NCBI GenBank assembly: GCA_025403435.1
Contig: CM046332.1
Coordinates: forward strand, 1,719,530-1,783,529
From: Artocarpus heterophyllus
Taxonomy: Eukaryota > Streptophyta > Magnoliopsida > Rosales > Moraceae
DNA: 64,000 bases
Reading direction: 5' to 3'
The translations under genes and the position numbers were made by a program. The notes beneath the pieces are model-generated. The model ran no database searches and was not told where the DNA came from. It saw nothing but the letters and a program-made list of their open reading frames with translations. Of this stretch, positions 56,676-64,000 are shown piece after piece. Position 1 is the stretch's first letter. Each line of letters starts with the position of its first letter.

Positions 56676-57275
56676 TGTAACGCCCTAAAATTTATTTAAT
56701 GATATTAGAATGTAAAATAATGGAATAGTGTGCCATGATGAATGTTTTAAACTTAATTTGATCATTTAATGAAATTTTGGATTTAAAGCTGTTTTGTTTA
56801 TTTTAATGATTTCAAATTTGTTTTTAATTATTTTAAATGTCATTTTGAAACTTTGGGACACAACAATTTATAAAATGTCAAAAATATTTCGTTTTACAAA
56901 ATCGTGGGCGGCACACAGTTTTCGTATAGTAAAATCGTCCACTATTTCCCTCTATTTATTCTCTCTCCTCTCCCTCTCTTTGACTCACTTGCTCTCTCTC
57001 ACTCTCTCTCTCTCTCCTCGAGCGTCTCTCACTCTCTCTTGGTCTCTCTCTTTTCCTCTTAATTTCTCCTAAAATTTTGAATCAAATCAAGCTCAAGCTT
57101 CGGTTTTGGTGGATTGAAGGCTCAAGAGCGTGATTGACTAATCAAAAACGTGATTTGAAGCTTGGATTTGAGGTTAGTTTTGAAATTTCTAAACTTTTTT
57201 AAATTTTCAATTTTCATGCATTTTTGAAATCTAAGCTTGATTAAGCTTAGGAAACCCTTGATTTTAGTTAATGGA
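56676..57275 (+). repeat. Element H 3' LTR, truncated
   Basis: Matches the first 600 bp of the 5' LTR (TGTAACGCCCTAAAATTT onwards, including the CT-rich tract). It stops at GTTAATGGAACTTA, where the reading frame of element I begins. About 1.8 kb of LTR is missing. Confidence 0.92.
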
Positions 57276-59459
57276 ACTTAAAGAACTTCAGGCGTAGTTG
57301 CAAGAATTGTTAGACAAAGGATTTATTTGACCAAGTCATTATCCATGGGGAGCGCCTGTTTTGTTTGTGAAAAGAAAGACGAAACTTTACGAATGTGTAT
57401 TGACTATCGGGAATTGAACAAGGTCACAATAAAGAATAATTATCCACTTTCGAGAATTAATGATCTATTTGATCAATTGAGGGGAGCAGCAGTATTTTCG
57501 AAGATCGACCTACGCTTTATATATCATCAACTTTGAGTTAAGGAAGAGGAAGTGCCAAAGACGGCGTTTCGAATGCGTTATGGGCATTACGAGTTCTACA
57601 TCATGCCATTTGGACTGACTAATGCTTTGGCAGCTTTTATGGACCTTATGAACTGAATTTTCTAGGACTACCTTGACAAATTTGTCATCGTTTTCATCGA
57701 CAATATTGTGATTTATTCAAGAACACCAGGAGAGCATGAGGAACATTTGAGGCTCGCACTGTAGTTGTTGAGGATGCATCAATTGTATGCCAAGTTCTCT
57801 AAATGTGAGTTTTGGTTGGCAAAAGTTCATTTCTTAAGGCATGGGGTCTCACGAGATGGAGTTTATGTTGACCCTTTAAAGGTAGAAGCAGTAAATAAGT
57901 GGCCTATGCCAAAAAGTGTTATCGAGATTAGGAGTTTTCTTGGTCTAGCGGCCTATTATTGACATTTTGTGAAAGGGTTCTCTAGACTCGTAGCATAGCT
58001 CATGGCCTTTACATTGAAGGCAACAAAATATGAATGGACCAAAAAGTGCGAAGAAAGTTTTTGGTAATTGAAGAAGAGACTTACAAGTGCATTGATATTA
58101 ACTATACCTGATCTGAACCTAGGAAATTTTGTAATTTACAGCGATGCATTAAAAACAGGCTTGAGAGCCGTACTCATACAACATGGAAAGGTGATCGCAT
58201 ATGCATCTCGGCAGCTGAACGATCATGAAAGGAACTACCTAACGCATGACTTGGAATTAGCAGCAGTCGTATTTGCACTGAAGATTTGGCGCCACTAATT
58301 GTATGGAGCCAAATGTGAAATTTATCCCGACCATCAGAGTCTAAAGTACATTTTCACACAAAAAGAACTCAATATGAGACAACGAAGATGGCTCGAACTA
58401 GTCAAGGATTATAACCATGAAATCCTATATCATCTTGGAAAAGCTAACTGAGTAGCTGATGCACTTAGTCATAGAGCAAAGTCTTCTCTTACAGTGATGC
58501 GATTGATATCGAGACCTCTTCAAAATGACTTAGTAGAAGTAGGATTAGAGATGGTCATAGGAAATTAGCCGATCTATCATTCCAGCCAAACATCCTGGAG
58601 AACTTGAAGGAACGGCAAGAAGCGGATTCTTCATTACTAAGATATAGGAATGAGATCCTTGAGAATAAGAAAATAGAGTTTAGTATCATGAAAGATGGTA
58701 TTCTTTGATATAAGGACAGATTGTGCATTCCCAATGATGAAGAACTAAAAAGGCAGATATTAGAAGAAGCTCATGAGGCACCATATGCTGCTCATATAGG
58801 AGCTACCAAAATGTACAAGGACTTGAAGGAACATTATTGGTGGCATGGTATGAAGAATGATGTAGCACGATTTGTTGGTAAATGTCTCACTTATCAAAAG
58901 GTGAAAGCTGAACACCAGCGACCGACAAGCGAACTACAAAAGATCATAATTCTAGAGTGGAAATGGGACCAGATAACTATGGATCTGGTGACCGGACTAC
59001 CTAAAACTACAGGAGGACACAATGCTATATGGGTAATTGTGGATAGATTGACCAAATCTATGCACCTTTTACCCATTAAACTTAGCAGTTTTGTTGAACG
59101 ACTAGCTGAATTATGTGTCGCTCAAATAGTTAGATACCATGGAGTCCCAAAATCCATCATCTTTGATCGTGATGGTCGATTCACTTCCAAGTTCTAGAGG
59201 AGAATTCGACAAGCAATGGGAACAAAGCTGACTTTCAGTACAGCTTTCCACCCTCAAACAGATGGTTAGTCTAAAAGGACCATTCAAACTCTAGAGGATA
59301 TGTTGAGAGCCTGTGTGCTAGACTTCAAAGGAGGATGGGATAAAAAGCTGCCTTTGATTGAATATGCATACAACAATAGCTATCAAACCTCCATAGGTGT
59401 GGCTCCATATGAAGCTCTATAAGAAAGAAAATGTAGATCACCTTTGCATTGGTATGAAA
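57276..59459 (+). pseudogene. Element I: gypsy RT, RNase H and integrase fragment
   Basis: Starts in the RT N-terminus ([14 protein letters not shown]) without LTR, gag or protease. RT shows [31 protein letters not shown] and MPFGLTNA. The catalytic box is FIDN (second Asp to Asn, AAT at 57702). RNase [43 protein letters not shown]. Integrase (58721-59197): zinc domain AHIGATKMYKDLKEHYWWHG with CLTYQKVKAEH, core WKWDQITMDLVTGLP, and FHPQTDG followed by TAG (59267). It ends at [10 protein letters not shown] near 59420, cut by the CACTA element. Related to H but clearly a different family. Confidence 0.9.
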
Positions 59460-59509
59460 CACTACAAGAAATTTTGGATTATACGACATTTATTTAACAA
59501 CTGTTTCCT

Positions 59510-59710
59510 AAAAATAGTCGTGGTACCGCGAGAAAAGCGCGGCGAGTTACGCCCGCGAAAACGAAGACCGTCGTAGAAGGGGGTGGGAGCTACCACGATG
59601 CTTTTTTAAAAAACCATCATGAAATAGTAAAGGCTTCCACGATGGTTTTGTGAAAAACCGTCGTGGTAGCTTGCGTATTCCACGACGGTTTTTTAACAAA
59701 ACCGTTGTAG
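59510..59710. repeat. CACTA subterminal repeats
   Basis: At least seven copies of a 9-11-bp word CCACGACGG or its reverse complement CCGTCGTGG, with variants (GTCGTGGTA 59518, ACCGTCGTAG 59567, CCACGATG 59593, CCATCATGA 59613, CCACGATGG 59637, CCGTCGTGG 59659, CCACGACGG 59680). In CACTA elements such arrays bind the TNPA-type protein. GC content is far above the surroundings. Confidence 0.85.
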
Positions 59711-60145
59711 TATCTTACTTTAAAACCCCTTTTCCATCTCAACAATCAGACACAATTCAGAAACTCGCTTCTCAAATACAGACACAGACGCGTCCGAATC
59801 AGCTGTTGTTGTCCCTTTCCTCCTTCACATTGCTTAATCTCAGCCCAAATATTAAGTTTTTGTTATAAATTGATAAATTTTTGTTAATTGTGTCGTATAA
59901 TTAATCCGAAATTGATAAATAGTTGTTGATTTTGTTGTATATTTAGTGAAATTTGTATTGTGGATCATGAGTATGATTTCTTTGTTTTATAATGAGTATG
60001 TGTATCTTGTGACGGAGCAAGTGATGTTTTCGTTTTATGATTGATTAATATATATAGTGGGTATATATATATATATATATATAGATTGCGAAATTAATTT
60101 TAATTGAATATTTGCTATTTATTATTTCGATTTAGGTATTGCAAA
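59711..60145 (+). other. CACTA 5' untranslated region
   Basis: AT-rich, with a (TA)n run at 60063-60084. TTTCGATTTAG before GTATTGCAAAATGG could be a splice acceptor just upstream of the transposase start. The 72-residue frame at 59650-59868 reads through the subterminal repeats and is not credible. Confidence 0.5.
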
Positions 60146-61212
60146 ATGGATAGGAAATGGATGTGAGATTTTCGATTGTCTAGAGAGTATGTGAATGGTG
60201 TGGAAGAGTTCTTGAATTTTTCCAAAAGTCATGCCAATGGTGATAAAATTCAGTGTCCTTATGTTCAATGTGGAAACCATAAATTGCATCTAATTCCAAT
60301 TGTTAGAGGACATTTATTTCGAAATAGAATTATAAGTAGTTATCAAACGTGGCATTTTCATAGCGAGTCTAATTTCAATCCAACTTTACTAAGTAAAGAA
60401 AAGCAAGCTATTGTGGAGGATAATATGGATGATCAAGACATTATGGTTGACATGATCAATGATTTAGAAGAACACCTTGTGCACCGTCCAGATTTATTTG
60501 AGACAATGATGAATGATGCAAAGACACCCATGTTGGAGGGTGTACCAATTTCACTAAATTGTCTGCTTTAGTTGGTTTATGGAATTTGAAAGCATCGGAT
60601 GGGTGGTCAAATTCTAGTTTCACAAAGTTGTTGGAATTTTTAGGAAGGCCTTTACCAGAGGGTAATAAATTACCAACTACTATGTATGACGCTAAGAAGA
60701 CTTTGAGCACTTTGGGAATGGATTATGAGAAAATTCATGCTTATGAAAATGCATGTGTTCTCTACAGGCATGAGTATGAGGACGAGAATTATTGTTCAGT
60801 TTGTCAACAAGCGAGGTGGAAGAAAGGAAAGGAGCCAAAAGATGGCAAGAATGGAGTGCCCAAAAAAGTGTTATGGTACATTCCACCGGTACCATGTTTG
60901 AGGTGTTTATTCAGAAACCCAGAACATGCCAAGAATTTGACATGGCATCATGACAAATGAGTGGATGATGGTATGCTTAGACACCCGGTGGATTCACCAC
61001 AATGGAAGACTTTTGAAACCGATCATCCCAACTTTAGTGCGGATCCAAGAAACATACATTTTGTTTTGTCAATAGATGGAATGAACCCACATGGTAACAT
61101 GAGTAGTAGGCATAGCACTTGGCCCGTAATACTTGTTAACTATAATCTCCCTCCGAAGTTGTGCATGAAGCGAAAGTTTTTAATGTTGTCTTTATTGATT
61201 TTGGAGCCTCAG
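60146..61212 (+). pseudogene. CACTA TNP2-type transposase, N-terminal part
   Basis: ATG at 60146 gives MDRKWM, then TGA at 60164 (CGA to TGA likely), then LSREYVNGVEEFLNFSKSHA and IQCPYVQCGNHK, the transposase-associated zinc-binding domain, and SSYQTWHFHSES. After a frameshift near 60550: LLEFLGRPLPEGNKLPTTMY, LGMDYEKIHAYENACVLYR, CSVCQQARWK and VPKKVLWYIPP, then TGA at 60958 (again CGA to TGA) and VDDGMLRHP. The TNP2 core starts with FVLSIDGMNPHG (first catalytic Asp) and CMKRKFLMLSLLI, where the element is cut. Most of the DDE core is missing. Confidence 0.9.
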
Positions 61213-62569
61213 TTTTAATTCAAATAACTCAATAAAGAAATTATCTGATTAAAATAGTCGTATCTATATAATCTCTAGGAAAATATATATTCCTAATATT
61301 AAAAAAGTTTATCTTGAATTAATTTATTCAAAATTAATTTAATCGATAAACAGACATAAATTATCTAATCCTGATAATTCAACAAGTTTATCTTGAATTA
61401 ATTTTATCACAAAATTATTTCAACTGATAAACAAACATGAATTTTCTGATTTTACAGAATTTCAGCCAATCTGATAAATCTGACATAAGTTACCAATTAT
61501 TGGAAAAACATGCCGCATTGTTATGGGATTTTTATGAGCTAGCAAAGGGGACCTGATGGACCTATATAGTTCAAGCTCCTAATAATTATGAAACCCAATA
61601 TCCTAGATATTCATTTCATAATTATCAACTCCAACGCTACTCTACTAAAAGCTTGGAGCTACACTCTCAAACTATATTGAATTACAAAGCCCGTATAGCT
61701 AAGTCTCCATGATATATCATAGTATATCATATCCCATAGGATTATCTATAATCAGCTTAAGGACAAGTTTTGTCTTACCTTCTCGATTATTTTTATCTTA
61801 CGTTCTATTATCTCACAATCAAAAAACTTACCATCCAAAGACAGTATACCATTCGGTTACACCTATGTATCCAAATGGTTGAGTGCTCCAGTTTTTTAAT
61901 TACAGGATAATGCATATAAGATGATGTCAACTACTCCTAAAGAGGAGCTATAGATTCTATATCTATGAATAACAGGTCTATGCTATCGAGAATCATGCCT
62001 CCAACATACCGACCTGTGTACCACTATGAAAACCCTTTGGTACATCAAAAGACATAAGTCAAGATAATGGGCCTACTATTCATCTTAGGATTAAGATACA
62101 ATGCAAATGATTGTCTAAAGTGAATCGATTTGCTGAGACAAAATTATTAATCCAAATCAATTCACTTTATGTCCCAATCTAACACATCATCACCTATGAC
62201 AATGTGCCAATGTTTCTATTTACGGAGTCCGCCTCCGATGGCTAAGACAAACCATCTCCCAATAGGGATATAGACAACATAACAATCTTTGCATGAATAA
62301 AGGGCCCAACTTTATTCCCTCCATTGCAGATCTTATGGTTTAGACCGTCACCTTGTGAATCGTGTCTTCTGCATAATCTGTACATCATATGCCCAATTCT
62401 TAAGGTTTAGACTGACAGTCTCAAACTATTGTTTACTTAACATACATTCAACAAATATGAATGTAAAGAGAACAAGATTTGGTATATAAATAATAAATAA
62501 ATTGTTTATTGATAAAAATGTCTTCAAAAACATAATACATTTTCACTCCATAGGCATACATGTCCAATA
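61213..62569 (-). repeat. Element J 3' LTR, truncated
   Basis: Plus-strand text from TTTTAATTCAAATAACTCAA to ATACATGTCCAATA corresponds to about 5838-7208 of the 2012-bp solo LTR. The segment matching 5197-5838 (the LTR 3' end in element sense) is missing. The minus-strand start TATTGGACATGTATGCC is a mutated TGTTAGACATG. Confidence 0.88.
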
Positions 62570-62580
62570 ATCTCCCACTT
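62570..62580 (-). other. Polypurine tract of element J
   Basis: The minus strand reads AAGTGGGAGAT directly before the LTR, the typical copia tract. Confidence 0.85.
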
Positions 62581-62589
62581 GCATTAAGT

Positions 62590-63160
62590 GAGTATATATG
62601 ACAAATCTTGCATCCCCATAGCTTCCACATATCTCTCGAAGACTCTCGCAGTCAGTGTCTTCGTGAATGGATTAACTAAATTGTCCTCTGATGCGATTTA
62701 GCACACCATGACATGGCCACCGTTGACGAAGTCCTTTATCACGTGATACTTCCGATCAGTATGCTTACTCTTCTTATGAAATCTTGGTTCGTCTTCATTA
62801 GCTACGACTGCAATATTATCACAGTAGAGTGATACCACCTTATCCATATCAGAAACTACCTCAAGATCCCCAATGAACATGTGGAGCCATGCTGCTTCCT
62901 TTGAAACATCACTAGCTGCCACATATTTGGCCTCCATTGTTAAATTCGAAGTGCAATCTTGCTTCACACTTCTCCAACTGATGGCACTGCCGCCTAGAGT
63001 AAACATAAACCCAGAAGTTAATCTCCTCGAATCCAGACAGGATTGGAAATCTGAGTCAATGTACCTTAGAGGAGTCAAGTCTTTACTCGAATACATAAGC
63101 ATATACCCTCAAGTCTTTTTTAGGTACTTGAAAATCTGCTTGACTGTAACCTAGAAGTTC
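62590..63160 (-). pseudogene. Element J RNase H
   Basis: Frame 63102-62698 has YIDSDFQSCLDSRRLTSGFM, WRSVKQDCTSNLTMEAKYVA (with catalytic Glu), VVSLYCDNIAVV (Asp-Asn) and KHTDRKYHVIKDF. After a stop at about 62697 the C-terminal ASEDNLVNPFTKT and GMQDLSYILT follow before the LTR. Nearly intact compared with element B. The position after RT and before the purine tract is typical of copia. Confidence 0.9.
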
Positions 63161-64000
63161 GATCTTGGATTCACCTGAAATTGACTTTCTATCCCTACCG
63201 CATAACAAATACCCAGTCATGTGCAAAGCATGGCATACCCACTACCGAAGCATAAGGCAGTTTCTTCATGTATTCTCTTTCTTAGATGGTTGCCCACCTT
63301 TCTTGGAATCCTGCATTGCAAACCTCTTGAGAATCTTATCTATGTACCTTGCCTGGGATAAAGCTATCATTATGTTCTTCCTATCTTGAAAGATCTGGAT
63401 ACCGAGAACAAAATTAGCCTCACTCAAGTCTTTCATGTCAAACTACTTGGTCAACTATAATTTAACCAATGACAATGCCTCAACGTCATTACCAATTAGC
63501 AGAATGTCATCTATATAGAGCAGTAGAAAAACCACCTTCCCATCCTTAATGTATTTGTACACACATGATATATCCACATTTTGTGAGAACCCATAAGTCT
63601 TGATCACTTGATCAAATCTTATGTTCCAAGAATGGGAAGCCTGCTTAAGTCCGTAAATTGACTTTAGTAGCTTACAAACCTTACCCTCCTGACCCTTAGC
63701 CTTGAACCCGTATGGTTGTTCCATATAAATAGACTCATCAAGATAGCTATTTAGAAAAACCGTCTTGACATCTATCTGTGAAATCTCGTAATCGAGAGCG
63801 ACAGCTATGAACAAGAGAATCCAGATGAACTTAAGCATGGCTATAGGTGAAAAGGTTTCCTCATAATCTATTCCTTCCTTTTGCGTATAACACTTAGCTA
63901 CCAGTCTAGCCTTAAAGGTTTCGACCTTTCCATCCACTCCTCTTTCCTCTTGTAGATCCACTTACACCCTTTTACCCTATCGGTAGGCCGAACATGTAGA
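63161..64000 (-). pseudogene. Element J reverse transcriptase
   Basis: Frame 63961-63455 has VETFKARLVAKCYTQKEGID, ISQIDVKTVFLNSYLDESIY, LLKSIYGLKQASHSWNIRFD and the catalytic YIDDILL, intact. A stop follows VKL; FDMKDLSEANFVLGIQIFQD (about 63440-63380) and QARYIDKILKRFAMQDSKKG continue in other frames. One missing A near 63945 shifts the KWIYKRK start out of frame. The N-terminal part continues past the window edge. Confidence 0.9.

Larger units (their letters stand above)
48605..57275 (+). mobile_element. Element H: Tekay/Del-like chromovirus (Ty3/gypsy)
   Basis: Plus-strand gypsy element. 5' LTR 48605-50997, PBS 51001, gag with a triplicated segment, zinc knuckle, protease, RT-RNase H, integrase, a C-terminal chromodomain-like tail, purine tract and the first 600 bp of the 3' LTR. 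Order PR-RT-RH-IN and the C-terminal tail place it in the chromoviruses; motifs are closest to the Tekay/Del lineage. The 3' LTR is cut at 57275 and fused to element I. The overlapping first about 290 bp of the LTRs differ at about two dozen positions, mostly transitions. Confidence 0.9.
59460..61212 (+). mobile_element. CACTA (En/Spm-type) transposon, 5' part
   Basis: Starts CACTACAAGAAATTTTGG, the CACTA-superfamily terminal repeat, inserted in the integrase of element I. A subterminal region with many short inverted repeats and a TNP2-type transposase start follow. The element is cut at about 61212, where a B-family copia LTR fragment begins. The 3' end is not in the window, so the 3-bp target duplication cannot be tested. 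Confidence 0.88.
61213..64000 (-). mobile_element. Element J: copia retrotransposon, B family, runs off the right edge
   Basis: Minus strand: RT 64000-63400, RNase H 63102-62698, purine tract, 3' LTR 62569-61213. The LTR is truncated at 61213 against the CACTA element. gag, integrase and the 5' LTR would lie beyond 64000. The pol resembles element B closely (for example DFQSCLDSRRLT in both) but is much less decayed. Confidence 0.88.

Noticed and set aside
63975..64000. Word ATCGGTAGGCCGAAC at the RT start of element J, like the LTR GC-rich words
   Set aside because: Also explainable as part of a degraded RT N-terminus; too short and too close to the window edge to call a fusion.

Overview
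This window looks like heterochromatic, transposon-dense DNA from a flowering-plant nuclear genome. The evidence is high AT content, plant-type Ty1/copia and Ty3/gypsy LTR retrotransposons with Met-tRNA-type or Tat-type primer binding sites, a CACTA transposon, several MITE-like elements, microsatellites, and a decayed intronless copy of a plant LOG (cytokinin-activating) gene. I see no intact host gene, no tRNA or rRNA gene, no CRISPR array and no operon. The species cannot be named from this sequence.

Layout: (1) 1-28.7 kb is a stack of nested retroelements. A copia remnant (A, 1299-5050, minus) abuts a copia element (B, 5051-15214, plus). B's 5' LTR is split by a solo LTR of the same family in the opposite orientation (5197-7208, target duplication TAAAA). 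B lies against the gag of a Tat-type gypsy element (C, minus, LTR 16011-18169). C sits inside the integrase of a minus-strand copia element (F). F's gag is at about 20.27-19.43 kb, its leader continues to 21.85 kb, and its 5' LTR is at 28224-28681. The leader is interrupted by a complete but pol-less Tat-type element (D, 21853-28156, target duplication CATAT). (2) 28.7-48.6 kb is non-coding, AT-rich DNA. It holds two long-inverted-repeat elements, two MITE-like elements, several short tandem arrays, a second solo LTR (34403-36919) splitting a tandem-repeat block, and the LOG pseudogene (41793-42416, minus). (3) 48.6-64 kb is a second retroelement block. A Tekay/Del-like chromovirus (H, plus) has a triplicated 493-bp gag segment. 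Its truncated 3' LTR is fused at a short shared word to the pol of another gypsy element (I). A CACTA transposon start (59460) interrupts I, is itself cut at about 61212, and is joined to a partial LTR and pol of a B-family copia element (J, minus) that runs off the right edge.

All coding regions are degenerate. Stop codons are often explained by C-to-T or G-to-A changes (CAG to TAG, CGA to TGA, TGG to TAG/TGA). Three of the four reverse transcriptases visible (B, H, I) have one catalytic Asp changed to Asn by G-to-A. This pattern fits long silencing with cytosine methylation and deamination. The window's value is the order of nested insertions, two striking intra-element duplications, microhomology-type junctions between unrelated elements, and the LOG retrocopy.
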